Below are positions 54,413 to 63,756 of a DNA stretch of 64,000 nucleotides, one piece after another. The translations under genes and the position numbers were made by a program. Where the stretch lies: the NCBI RefSeq assembly GCF_000741775.1, contig NZ_JGZR01000001.1, positions 62,001 to 126,000 of the forward strand, in the 5' to 3' direction. Numbering within the stretch: position 1 is the stretch's first letter; each line of letters opens with the position of its first letter. The notes beneath the pieces were generated by a model. That model made no database searches. It saw only the letters and a program-made list of their open reading frames with translations, and was not told the DNA's origin. Origin of the DNA: Bifidobacterium subtile (GTDB lineage Bacteria; Actinomycetota; Actinomycetes; Actinomycetales; Bifidobacteriaceae).

Positions 54413-55525
54413 ATGACTGAACCAGCCGAAGGCGCGGCCCTAGCAGGCCTGCATGGGCTGTCGGAATCGGCCGACAGGGGCCATATCGGGCTCGGCGTCG
54501 GATACGACGCTCGCGACACTGACGACAATTCGCAGATCATGGCGGATCTCATCGACACGCTCGACGCGGTGCTCTCCTGTTCGCGCGAAGTGGTCGAGCT
54601 GGCGGTCGCCACCTTCGTCGCCGGCGGCCATCTGCTGCTTGAGGATGTGCCGGGCGTGGGCAAGACCACGCTGGCGCGGGCATTAGGTCGTGCCATCGGC
54701 GGCTCATCGCGCCGCATCCAGTTCACTCCCGATCTGCTTCCCGGCGACCTGACCGGCGTGGATGTCTTCTCGCAGGCCAGCGGCTCCTTCGTCTTCCATC
54801 CCGGGCCGCTGTTCGCGAATGTCGTCATAGCCGACGAGATCAACCGGGCCAATCCCAAAGCGCAGTCCGCGATGCTGGAGGCCATGGGCGAGGGGCATGT
54901 CAGCGTTGACGGGGAGACCTACGAGCTGCCCGACCCGTATTTCGTCGTGGCCACGCAGAATCCGATCGAACTTGAGGGCACGTACCCGCTTCCCGAAGCG
55001 CAGCTTGACCGCTTCATGGTCTGCACGAGCTTCGGCTACCCGCAGGCTGCTGCGGAGTCCGCGATGCTGCGCGACGCCGACGGCTCCGACCCGCTGGAAG
55101 GTATGCGGCAGGTATGCAGCGAGCGGCAGATAGCGGCTGTGCGCGGCGCCTGCGGCAAGGTGTTTTTATCCGCCCCGGTTGCTGATTACATCGTCGATCT
55201 GGCGCATGCCACCCGCGAGCACCCGGATGTGCGCTACGGCGTATCGCCGCGCGGCAGTCTTGCTTTGGCGGCGATGGCTCGGGCGCATGCGCTCGGGCAA
55301 GGCCGAAATTTCGTCATCCCCGAGGACGTGCAGCGCATGGCGGCCCCGGCGTGGGCGCACCGGCTGGTGATGGCGGAGCGACCCTTTGGCGCTTCGCCGC
55401 TCGAACAGTCGCGCACGACGATTGCCGGCATCGTCGGGCGAGTTCCCCCACCCCGTCCTCAGGCGCACGACGGACGCGTCGGTCGTCTGGCGGTCCGTCG
55501 CGACGTGCTCAGCGCGGAACGCTAG
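54413..55525 (+). CDS. MoxR-family AAA+ ATPase
   Basis: 370 residues. Walker A EDVPGVGKTTLARAL (K84), Walker B VVIADEINRANPKAQSAMLEAM, sensor region VVATQNPIELEGTYPLPEAQLDRF and the lid domain with YGVSPRGSLALA. MoxR ATPases act as chaperones that mature proteins, often together with DUF58 partners, as here. ATG at 54413 follows AGGGGGTGCTT. Four bases separate it from the next gene, so they form one operon. Confidence 0.95.
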   Translation: MTEPAEGAALAGLHGLSESADRGHIGLGVGYDARDTDDNSQIMADLIDTLDAVLSCSREVVELAVATFVAGGHLLLEDVPGVGKTTLARALGRAIGGSSRRIQFTPDLLPGDLTGVDVFSQASGSFVFHPGPLFANVVIADEINRANPKAQSAMLEAMGEGHVSVDGETYELPDPYFVVATQNPIELEGTYPLPEAQLDRFMVCTSFGYPQAAAESAMLRDADGSDPLEGMRQVCSERQIAAVRGACGKVFLSAPVADYIVDLAHATREHPDVRYGVSPRGSLALAAMARAHALGQGRNFVIPEDVQRMAAPAWAHRLVMAERPFGASPLEQSRTTIAGIVGRVPPPRPQAHDGRVGRLAVRRDVLSAER

Positions 55526-55529
55526 GAAT

Positions 55530-58500
55530 ATGCCTATGCCGCGCAACGGATTGCATCGGTCTGAGCGGGCTGCGCGTCGTTTCGCGACGCATGGCTCGCT
55601 CAGGCCGAGTCTCTCCGGCTGCGTAGCCCTCGTATTGGATGCAGCGGTATGGTATGCCGCGCTGCTGTTCGATGAGCGCACGCTGGTTGCCGGAGCTCTG
55701 GCCGGGGCTTTGGCGCTTGCCGTCGCCTTGCTGATCGCTGTGCTGCAAGCGGTATGCGTGGCTCGGGTCGACCGTCGCGACATCGGTCGCGGCACTGGTC
55801 GCCGCAGCGTGATGCTGCGCGATGGCCAGCGGTCGAAAGGCGATTCGCATGTTGGAAGCGCTCGTCTCGGACGCTGGCTGCGTTTCCAACTGCGTTTCCA
55901 ATTATGGCCGCACGGCGTAACGGTGATGCGCCAGTATGAGCAGCGCGATCAGGACGGCGAGGCAATCGCACGATTCGCAGGGGAGCTGCCCCAAGCAAGA
56001 GGGCTGTTCTGCAGCGCACGCGAAGCCTGGCGTTGGAAGGACCCTTTCGGCCTGTTCGTGGTGCGCGTGGTGCTGCGCAGCGATGCGGAGCATGCGATGC
56101 TCGCCAATCCCGAACCCGCCGCAGGAGCCAAGGCTGCTGGCCTGGGGCCGCATCCGCGCGATCGCACGCAAGGGGAGAGCACGCCGCTGGTGCGTGACTA
56201 TGTGGCTGGAGACCCACCCAAGCTGATCGCCTGGCGGCAAAGCGCTCATCGGGGCACATTGATGACCCGGGAGACATCGCGCGAATCGAAGCCAACGATT
56301 GTGATCGTGCTCGACGTGCGCACGCCGGGAGTCACGCAGGCCCAGGTCGAATTCGAGGTCATGCAGGCATTGATGCTCATACGTGGCGTCTCAGGGCAGG
56401 AACGGGATATCGTCGTCACTGATGGCGTGCAGAGCGCCGCGACTGCGCACGAGCGCATTCGGCTGCTGGCATCCATGCGCGCGATTGCGGGAACCGCAGC
56501 CGAGGCGTTTGCACCCGAAATACGGCGTCTGGCTCAAGTGGGCCAAGGCCCAGCCACGGTCGTCCTGCTGACCGCCGCAAACGAAGGTGCGCTATCTTCG
56601 GCCTTGCGCGAGGAGCTGCCTCCCGGAAGCCTGCGGATACAGACCGTTGATGGCGCGGCCGGCGACGAACGCAACCCGCCGCTTCGCCATATCGCGCTCA
56701 GCTCATCGCCAGATGCGATTTATCTCGGCCAAGCGCACGGACGAACGCACGGCCAAGCGCAGCCAGGTCGAAACGCGGCAATGAACGCTGCAGCGGCGCA
56801 GCGCCCACAATCCAGCCGCTTGCATCGCAACGATCTAGTCACTGCGCTGGCATTGCTGGCGTTCTTCGAACTGGCCGTGCACGGCTGCGCCGTGCTGGTC
56901 GCGCCGGACGGCTTCTGGGTTTGGTTCGCGCGGATCGCCTTCGCGATGATTGCCGCGGGCCACGCCCTGCCGGAGCGCAGCGATGTGCGGGAGCTTGCGC
57001 GCGCTGCCATTGCGAGCCTCGCCATAGTGCTGGCCGCTGCGGCAATGGTGCTCGTTCGAGTGCGCAGCATCACCGGGATATGGCTGTTCGATGCGGCCGC
57101 GTATACCCGCAGCGCCTCGGGCATGCCCAGTGCTCCAAACGACTCGTTCTGGCAGCGTGCGTGGCAGTTGCTGGAAAGCTGCTTCCAACAGGGTTTCGAT
57201 GCCTTGATCGAGCAACTGCCTCCGGTCAGCGTGCGGCCGTCATCCGATTTGGTGCTGATCGTCGTCGTGGCCGTCGCGGCGCTGATAGCCCGCTGGCTGC
57301 TCGTCTACCGGACGCTTGCACCAGTCTTTGCGCTCATGCCGCTGGCCGCACTTGCCGCGGATGCCATTTTGCTCGGCCACAAGAGTCCGGCATGGTTCAT
57401 GACGCTGGCGACTGTCGCATTCATGCTTTCGCTGTGGTCGAGAAAACCCGCCTGGTCAGCGGCCTACGAATCGGCGGAGAGCGCACGCCCTGAAGATGCT
57501 GCGGAATCCGAGCAGCCGGGACACGCTGACCCCATAGCCCTGCCGACACTGTCCTCGGTGCTCGTCGCCGCGCTGACCATGGCGCTGACCGGCAGCGCGA
57601 TGAATCTGGCGTACGCGGTGCCGTTGTCGATCGGCGATTCGACGGGCCTGCTGTCGGCGAACACCATCAACCCGATGGTCGATCTCAAGCGCTCGCTTGC
57701 GCAAGGATCAAGCGCAACCGTGCTCGAATACGCCTCCGAGCACCCGCGCTACCTGCGCATGAGCACGCTTGACGACTTCAACGGCGACACGTGGCGATAC
57801 GACCGAGAGCTCGCGCGCAACGGTGATTTCTATGGCTCGCCGCTGCTGTCCGCAGGCGAGGGCCAAGGCGGGCGTTCGCGAACCTGGTGGTTCGACGATC
57901 CGCTTGCGGTCTATCTGAATCTGCAATACCTCGGCTTGGGAAGCGCAACGACGAGCTTGTATGGCGACGGCGGCGACTACTCGACGATATCCGGGAATTC
58001 CGGATCGGCAACGCCTTCGCCCTTCATGGCCCGGGCGGATATCCGCATCGAATCGCTCAGCTCGCGCTTCCTGCCGGTGGCGGGCGATCCCGTGAACTTC
58101 ACCGGTGTAGACAGTTCATGGCTGGTCGACGATCAGGGAATCGTATACAACCCTGCGCGGCCGACAACGCGCAATATGCGCTATTCCGTCCTCGGCGCGT
58201 ATCTTGAGCCGATTTCCTCGGATTCCGGATTCGACCAGATCAGCCGCGTGGAGGCGCTGCGCGAATCGATGATTGCCGAGCAGCCGGGCACCTCCATGTC
58301 ATGGCGTGAGCGGAGCGCCAGCAGGCGTGCGGCGGCGAGCGATGCCGCGGGCAGCGGAACGAGCATCGACGGCAACTGGCTGCTCATGCCCCTTTCCATC
58401 CGAGCCGGAGGCGACGTCGTCGACGCATCCGGAGCCGTGGTGGGCGAGGTCGGCGAATCGTCGGGGACACTCGCCGATGCTGGCGGCAAGTCGACCGAGC

Positions 58501-60038
58501 TGAGGAACATCGTCTTCAACGATGCCCTGAATCAGCGCTTGGGATTCAGCACCCGGGATGAGCCATACGGATTGGCCTTCGAAAACGCTGAAACGCTGAC
58601 CTTGGCGATGCTTGTGGACGCTTCGGCAGCGCCTGCGCAAGGCTGGGAGGGCGGCGATGCCGGTGCGGCAGGCGATGATGGACTTGCAGCATGGCAGCGC
58701 AATCCCGGCAGCACGTTGGCCGACATGTTCCGCAGGCATGATCTGGGCGCGGCCGGCGTCATCACGTCCGGCGCTGAAACGAATGATCGCACCACGATTC
58801 CCCGATCGGCCATGCAGCGGATCGCGGCTTCCGAACAGCGCATCCAGCAGCAATACACGCAGCTTCCCGTGCAGCTTCCGGCCAGAGTGCGTGCCATCGT
58901 GGATGCCGCACGCGCAGCAGGAACGCCTGCCGCAGGCAACGACGCCGACAGCCAGATAGCGGCGATGCGATATCTTGTCGACTACTTCGCCGACGCCCGC
59001 AATCGCTTCGCCTATTCGCTCGACGCCCCGGACGGCGGGGGAAGAAACAACATGCAGGTCATCGACGACTTCCTGGAAACCCGTAGCGGCTTCTGCATCC
59101 ACTATGCCAGTGCGCTTGCGGTGCTGGGCCGCGCGATGGGTGTGCCGACCCGCATGGTGCTGGGATATCGCGCCGGCGATGAGACAAGCGAACGTAATGG
59201 AAGTTACGCGGTCGCGGCCAAGCAGCTGCATTCCTGGGTCGAGGCCTACATCGATGGCGTCGGGTGGGTGCCCTTTGATGTGACGCCGGCATCCGAAGAT
59301 CAATCCAGCGTGGCGACGGGGATCTCATCGGCTTCTTCGAACGCGTCGGCGACGGCGGCTCCTTCGCAAAGCACCCCCTCAAGTGCGTCGACATCGCGCG
59401 AGAACGCTCCTTCGCCTACTTCCGGCGACTCTGCGGCTGCGGATGCGAAACCGGCGCAAGGGGCCGATAACGGCATCTTCGCCATGCTGCTGGGAATGTC
59501 GCGCTGGGTGCGCATCGTGCTGTGGCTGGCGCTTGGCATGCTGCTTGCTGCTGCGGCTGCTTGCGCTCCGGCGGCGCTGCGCGCCAAGCGGCGACGGCGG
59601 CGGATGCGGACCATCGGCTCGGCCTCCCAGCTGGTGCATGATCGCGGCAAGGCCGCGCAGGCGTGGATTCTCGCCTGGGATGAGCTGCAGGACACGGCGT
59701 GGGATGCGGGCGTGCGCTGGAATCAGAACCGCACGGATCGAGACATTGCCGCCGCGATCATTCAGTGGCTTGGGCAGCGGGTCGAGCAGCGCTCTGAAAG
59801 CAGCCAGTCAGGCGGGCTTGCTGATGATGTCGAACGCCTAGCCGATGCCGCGCTCGCGGCTGCGTTCTCGCCCGATGGCGGTGCGCCGGTCGGCGATTTG
59901 CAGGAGCGTCTGGAGGCTCTGATCGAGACGTTGCTGCAGGCCAGGCGCAAGAGCTCACGGAAGGGCTGGCTGGCGGCGAAGCTCCTTCCTTCGTCATTGT
60001 TGAGACGGTCGCGGAACGACGCGCGGTCAATTGCCTGA
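55530..60038 (+). CDS. DUF58 - transglutaminase fusion membrane protein
   Basis: 1502 residues. N-terminal part: two spans (~30-70), then a DUF58 domain with RDYVAGDPPKLIAWRQSAH (about residues 222-240). From ~430 a second multi-span region (about six spans to ~660) leads to a TgpA-like extracytoplasmic transglutaminase domain with intact triad: C1189 in RSGFCIHYASALA, H1234 in KQLHSWVEAY and D1250 in PFDVTPA. A final span lies near 1320-1345, and a cytoplasmic C-terminus has basic KRRRRRMR. In most actinobacteria these are two genes. Start ATG at 55530 is set by AGGA and the MoxR stop. It likely acts in the envelope with MoxR. Confidence 0.88.
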   Translation: MPMPRNGLHRSERAARRFATHGSLRPSLSGCVALVLDAAVWYAALLFDERTLVAGALAGALALAVALLIAVLQAVCVARVDRRDIGRGTGRRSVMLRDGQRSKGDSHVGSARLGRWLRFQLRFQLWPHGVTVMRQYEQRDQDGEAIARFAGELPQARGLFCSAREAWRWKDPFGLFVVRVVLRSDAEHAMLANPEPAAGAKAAGLGPHPRDRTQGESTPLVRDYVAGDPPKLIAWRQSAHRGTLMTRETSRESKPTIVIVLDVRTPGVTQAQVEFEVMQALMLIRGVSGQERDIVVTDGVQSAATAHERIRLLASMRAIAGTAAEAFAPEIRRLAQVGQGPATVVLLTAANEGALSSALREELPPGSLRIQTVDGAAGDERNPPLRHIALSSSPDAIYLGQAHGRTHGQAQPGRNAAMNAAAAQRPQSSRLHRNDLVTALALLAFFELAVHGCAVLVAPDGFWVWFARIAFAMIAAGHALPERSDVRELARAAIASLAIVLAAAAMVLVRVRSITGIWLFDAAAYTRSASGMPSAPNDSFWQRAWQLLESCFQQGFDALIEQLPPVSVRPSSDLVLIVVVAVAALIARWLLVYRTLAPVFALMPLAALAADAILLGHKSPAWFMTLATVAFMLSLWSRKPAWSAAYESAESARPEDAAESEQPGHADPIALPTLSSVLVAALTMALTGSAMNLAYAVPLSIGDSTGLLSANTINPMVDLKRSLAQGSSATVLEYASEHPRYLRMSTLDDFNGDTWRYDRELARNGDFYGSPLLSAGEGQGGRSRTWWFDDPLAVYLNLQYLGLGSATTSLYGDGGDYSTISGNSGSATPSPFMARADIRIESLSSRFLPVAGDPVNFTGVDSSWLVDDQGIVYNPARPTTRNMRYSVLGAYLEPISSDSGFDQISRVEALRESMIAEQPGTSMSWRERSASRRAAASDAAGSGTSIDGNWLLMPLSIRAGGDVVDASGAVVGEVGESSGTLADAGGKSTELRNIVFNDALNQRLGFSTRDEPYGLAFENAETLTLAMLVDASAAPAQGWEGGDAGAAGDDGLAAWQRNPGSTLADMFRRHDLGAAGVITSGAETNDRTTIPRSAMQRIAASEQRIQQQYTQLPVQLPARVRAIVDAARAAGTPAAGNDADSQIAAMRYLVDYFADARNRFAYSLDAPDGGGRNNMQVIDDFLETRSGFCIHYASALAVLGRAMGVPTRMVLGYRAGDETSERNGSYAVAAKQLHSWVEAYIDGVGWVPFDVTPASEDQSSVATGISSASSNASATAAPSQSTPSSASTSRENAPSPTSGDSAAADAKPAQGADNGIFAMLLGMSRWVRIVLWLALGMLLAAAAACAPAALRAKRRRRRMRTIGSASQLVHDRGKAAQAWILAWDELQDTAWDAGVRWNQNRTDRDIAAAIIQWLGQRVEQRSESSQSGGLADDVERLADAALAAAFSPDGGAPVGDLQERLEALIETLLQARRKSSRKGWLAAKLLPSSLLRRSRNDARSIA

Positions 60039-60222
60039 TGATCGTCTGATGATCGCATGGCAGCTGCGAGGGTTTCGCGCGGCATCTGCGCGGGAGCGTG
60101 GCGCGGCCGAGACGCGAGGCTGGAGTGCGGCTCTGGATCGAGAATCCGGCAAAATGCCTTTGGCGAAGCTCACCGCGCCAGCAATGTGACCGAATGCGGC
60201 GGGAAGGGATTACGATGGACGC

Positions 60223-61302
60223 ATGACTTACCAGCATCGTGCGATCATCGACACCATCCCCGGATACAAGCAGGGCAAGCCCGCCCCCGAAGTGCAAGGG
60301 CAGCGCAGCTTCAAGATATCCAGCAACGAGAACCCCTTCGAGCCGCTTCCCAGCGTGGTGGAGGCCATCAGGCAACAGGCGTTGGACCACATCAACCGCT
60401 ATCCCGACATGCGTGGCTGGGATCTGGTCGAGCGTTTGGCATCGTTGAACGGCGTCGGGCCGGAGAACGTGGTGCTGGGCTGCGGATCATGCGAGGTCAT
60501 CACGCAGCTCGTGTCCTTGGTCGCCGGCCCCGGCGACGAGATCGTCTACCCGTGGCGCAGCTTCGAGGCCTACCCGATTATTGTCGCAGGAGCCGGCGCT
60601 GCCAGCGTGCAAGTGCCGAATCGGCCTGACGGCTCGCATGACATCGATGGCATCATCGGCGCGCTGAACGAACGCACCCGCCTGGTCATCCTCAACAACC
60701 CGAACAATCCCACCTCGACTTCGCTCGGCGACGAGGAGGCCCGGCGCGTTATGGAGGCCGTGCCTTCGGACGTGCTGGTGCTCTTCGACGAGGCGTATTT
60801 CCAGTTCAACACCGATGCGGGCACGAATGTGGCCATGAATCTGTTCCGCGAGTACCCGAATATCGTGGTCGCGCATACTTTCTCGAAAGCCTACGGGCTG
60901 GCTGGTCTGCGCGTGGGATATGCGGTCGCGCCCGCAGACGTGATCGACGGCATGCGCAAGGTGTCCCTGCCTTTCGCCGTGAGCGACGTGGCCCAGAGCG
61001 CGGCGCAGGCTTCGCTGGACGTTTCAGGGGAGCTTGAGGTGCGTGTGAAGTCGATCATCGGCGAACGCGATCGCGTCGTGGCGGCGCTTCATTCCCAAGG
61101 TTGGGACTTTGCCGAGCCGTACGCGAACTTCTTCTGGCTGGCGTTGGGGGAGCGGACCGACGAGGCTGCGGCGATCTTCACCCAGGCCGGGCTGTCGGTG
61201 CGCGTGTTCAGCGGTGAGGGCATTCGCATCACCATCGGCGAGCCGGAGGCGAACGACATCGTCATCGACGTATGCCAGCAGCTGAAGACGCAGGGATTCT
61301 GA
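60223..61302 (+). CDS. pat: PLP-dependent aminotransferase, HisC/aromatic type
   Basis: 359 residues. Fold-type I aminotransferase of the histidinol-phosphate group: ISSNENPFEPLPSVVEAI, NPNNPTST, VLFDEAYFQF and the Schiff-base lysine K222 in FSKAYGLAGLRVGYA. Standing alone and not in a his operon, it is more likely the aromatic (Phe) aminotransferase known in actinobacteria as Pat than HisC itself, but the two cannot be parted here. It stands 41 kb from the nearest aromatic gene in the window only by position, with no operon link. Confidence 0.85.
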   Translation: MTYQHRAIIDTIPGYKQGKPAPEVQGQRSFKISSNENPFEPLPSVVEAIRQQALDHINRYPDMRGWDLVERLASLNGVGPENVVLGCGSCEVITQLVSLVAGPGDEIVYPWRSFEAYPIIVAGAGAASVQVPNRPDGSHDIDGIIGALNERTRLVILNNPNNPTSTSLGDEEARRVMEAVPSDVLVLFDEAYFQFNTDAGTNVAMNLFREYPNIVVAHTFSKAYGLAGLRVGYAVAPADVIDGMRKVSLPFAVSDVAQSAAQASLDVSGELEVRVKSIIGERDRVVAALHSQGWDFAEPYANFFWLALGERTDEAAAIFTQAGLSVRVFSGEGIRITIGEPEANDIVIDVCQQLKTQGF

Positions 61303-61506
61303 ATTCGGCAACTGACGAATACCGGCAGCGATGTGCGCCTGAATGGACTTTGCGGAAGGCCCGTGTGCATCGCTTTCGGATCGTCTGCGCACGGCCGTCG
61401 GCCACGAACCGCATAAAGTCCACGCAAAGGCTGCGGCCGCAGGGCCTTGGTGCGTATGCCGCTGCGAGAAGCGGGTCTGCCAGGCATCGCACGGCGTGTC
61501 CCCGAC

Positions 61507-61535
61507 TTGCGCATGTCGGGCAATCGTGGCATTAT
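61507..61535 (+). promoter_or_regulatory. Candidate promoter of the tRNA cluster
   Basis: TTGCGC, 17 bases, CATTAT, 44 bases upstream of tRNA-Tyr. Overlaps a CCCGAC/GTCGGG hairpin. Consensus match is moderate. Confidence 0.4.
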
Positions 61536-61578
61536 AGCCAAGTTGCCAATTTACGGCTTACGTCGTGAGCGGCAGCAT

Positions 61579-61660
61579 GCCGGATTTCCCAAGCGGTCAA
61601 AGGGAGCTGACTGTAAATCAGCCGTCTACGACTTCAGTGGTTCGAATCCACTATCCGGCA
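61579..61660 (+). tRNA. tRNA-Tyr (anticodon GTA)
   Basis: Acceptor GCCGGAT (61579-61585) pairs with ATCCGGC (61653-61659). Anticodon loop CTGTAAA, long variable arm (class II), T-arm AGTGG-TTCGAAT-CCACT. First of three tRNA genes in a row. Confidence 0.95.
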
Positions 61661-61661
61661 C

Positions 61662-61733
<72 letters not shown>

Positions 61734-61737
61734 CTCT

Positions 61738-61811
61738 GGCGGGGTAGCTCAGCTGGTTAGAGCGTACGACTCATAATCGTAAGGTCAAGAGTTCGAGTCT
61801 CTTCCTCGCTA
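61738..61811 (+). tRNA. tRNA-Met (anticodon CAT, elongator type)
   Basis: Acceptor GGCGGGG (61738-61744) with CCTCGCT (61804-61810). Anticodon loop CTCATAA, T-arm AAGAG-TTCGAGT-CTCTT. The first acceptor pair is G-T, and it lacks the three G-C pairs in the anticodon stem of an initiator, so an elongator is most likely. Confidence 0.92.
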
Positions 61812-61857
61812 CAAAGACTGGCATACGCCAGTACCAACGACCACAGAGGTGAACGAA

Positions 61858-62028
61858 ATGGCAAGCAAGAGCGCCGATATCCGTCCCGGCATCACGCTGG
61901 CATGCACTGAGTGCAAGGAACGCAACTACATCACGACGAAGAATCGTCGCAATACGCCGGACCGTCTTGAGCTGAAGAAATTCTGTCCGCGCTGCGGCAA
62001 GCAGACCGCGCATCGCGAAACCCGCTGA
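61858..62028 (+). CDS. rpmG: 50S ribosomal protein L33
   Basis: 56 residues. [20 protein letters not shown] with ligands C16-x2-C19 and C43-x2-C46 ([11 protein letters not shown]), the zinc-binding form. Also [22 protein letters not shown] at 61858 after AGAGGTGAACGAA. Usual companion of the tRNA-Thr/Met block. Confidence 0.97.
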   Translation: MASKSADIRPGITLACTECKERNYITTKNRRNTPDRLELKKFCPRCGKQTAHRETR

Positions 62029-62071
62029 CCTTCAGGGGAGCATGCCCCCACAATCATGCGCAATCGTTGCA

Positions 62072-62095
62072 AGCCCGACTTCGGTCGGGCTTTTC
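62072..62095 (+). terminator. Rho-independent terminator of rpmG
   Basis: AGCCCGAC-TTCG-GTCGGGCT followed by TTTCTG; UUCG tetraloop and eight pairs. Confidence 0.93.
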
Positions 62096-62212
62096 TGCAT
62101 TTCCGGACGTTTGCCTGGATCGGTCGGCTGAGGTGCCTGCCCCTACCGTGCGTGAGAGCATCGAGGTCGACAAAAGTTCCTATGACTCCCGGGCGCACCC
62201 AAATAACTGCGT

Positions 62213-62414
62213 ATCTCGCTTATGTGTAGTGCTATTGGGGTGCTGCTGAGGTCTATCTGCGTTATGTGAGGCGTTAGATCTATGGGACCTCAAGTAGCGC
62301 CGCCCGAAAATGGCGGTTTCCGATTGCCCTATACTCGGCTCATCAGGAAATAGCGCCTCACATAACGCAGATAGACCTCAGCAAGGCCAAGTTAACGCCT
62401 CACATAACGCAGAT
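62213..62414. repeat. 202-bp palindromic repeat element, copy 2
   Basis: Same length and parts as 9532-9733. Its right arm matches the left arm of copy 1 (as complement, one difference over ~40 bases), yet the core CCGAAAATGGCGGTT runs in the same direction as in copy 1. Lies between rpmG and murB. Confidence 0.85.
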
Positions 62415-62526
62415 ACACGCGCGAATGGGGAAAGCGGGCGACACGAGACGCGAAGGGCCTTGTTTCGCTCGAGGGTTGCAGACCTGTGAGCTGGTTGGAT
62501 AGACCGGTTGGCTAGAATGGCACATC

Positions 62527-63756
62527 ATGAACGTATTTCCGTCTTTCGCCGAGCTGGCTTTCGCTGACCTGACCACCATCGGGGTCGGCGGCCCCATCTC
62601 GCATTTCGTGGAGCCCACGAGCCGAGTGGGGATCATCGAAGCTGTCGAAGATGCCGACCGGGCTGGATTGCCGCTGTGCGTGATCGGCGGCGGCTCGAAT
62701 ATGCTCGCCGCGGACGACGCCTTCGAAGGCGTCGTCGTGCGTGACGGCTGCCGGGCGATAACCGTTCCCGATGAGGCTGCGCCGGTCGAAAACGGCGAAC
62801 CTGTCGTGCATGTCAATGCGGAAGCGGGCTGTAATTGGGATGATTTCGTCGCCTTTGCCGTGGGGCTCGGTCTGACCGGAGTCGAGGGGCTTTCCGGCAT
62901 ACCGGGCACGGTCGGCGCCTCGGTGGTGCAGAACATCGGCGCCTATGGGCAGGAAGTCGCCGCAAGCGTGGAATCGGCGGAAGTCTGGGACCGCGAGACC
63001 AAGCGCGTGCAGTATTTGCCCGCTGCGGATCTGCGTTTCGCCTATCGTTCGTCGGCGTTGAAGACCAGCATGTACGCGGCGCCGGGAATTCCGGGGCCGA
63101 AGTACTTTCCCACGCCGCGCTATGTCGTTCTGTCGGTGACCTTCCGGCTTACTCATCGCAGTCATGGCGTGGTGGGCAACGGACAGCTTGCCAAGGCGTT
63201 GGGAGTGGAAATCGGCGACAAGCTGGAAACCACCGCCATTCGCGCGGCCGTGCTCTCCGTACGTGCCGCCAAAGGCATGCTGGAGGACGCCGGGCGCTAT
63301 GCCAATCCGGCCATGCAGGGCACGAAGCGCGAAGAAAACATCCGCGCGGCTTTGGACTCTCAGCGGGCGGCGACCGGCGTCGAAGGCCCCGACTGGGACC
63401 GGCATAGCTGCGGCAGCTTCTTCATGAACCCGATTCTGCCGGCTGCCGTTGCCTCTGCGTTGCCTGCCGACGCGCCACGCTTCCCGGCGCTTGCCGCCGA
63501 CGGCTCGCCAGCTGTCAAAACCTCCGCGGCATGGCTGATTGACCATGCCGGCTTCCACAAGGGCTACGCACTGGTCGCTGAGGCTCCAGCCGCATTGTCG
63601 AGCCGGCATACACTGGCATTGACCAATCGCGGAGGAGCCAAGTCCAGCGACCTCGCCGCATTGGCTGCCGCCGTGCGCGACGGCGTGCGCAGCGCCTACG
63701 GTGTGCGCCTCGTCCCCGAGCCCGTCGTCATCGGCATGAATCTGGTCGCAGACTGA
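62527..63756 (+). CDS. murB: UDP-N-acetylenolpyruvoylglucosamine reductase
   Basis: 409 residues. FAD enzyme that reduces enolpyruvyl-UDP-GlcNAc to UDP-MurNAc in peptidoglycan synthesis. Motifs: TTIGVGGPISHFVE, VIGGGSNMLA (FAD), GLSGIPGTVGASVVQNIGAYGQE, LRFAYRSSALK, the catalytic serine in CGSFFMNP and the C-terminal LVPEPVVIG glutamate. It lacks a type II deletion, so the type I architecture (with an insert before YRSS) fits. 63757-64000 holds no further gene. Confidence 0.96.
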   Translation: MNVFPSFAELAFADLTTIGVGGPISHFVEPTSRVGIIEAVEDADRAGLPLCVIGGGSNMLAADDAFEGVVVRDGCRAITVPDEAAPVENGEPVVHVNAEAGCNWDDFVAFAVGLGLTGVEGLSGIPGTVGASVVQNIGAYGQEVAASVESAEVWDRETKRVQYLPAADLRFAYRSSALKTSMYAAPGIPGPKYFPTPRYVVLSVTFRLTHRSHGVVGNGQLAKALGVEIGDKLETTAIRAAVLSVRAAKGMLEDAGRYANPAMQGTKREENIRAALDSQRAATGVEGPDWDRHSCGSFFMNPILPAAVASALPADAPRFPALAADGSPAVKTSAAWLIDHAGFHKGYALVAEAPAALSSRHTLALTNRGGAKSSDLAALAAAVRDGVRSAYGVRLVPEPVVIGMNLVAD

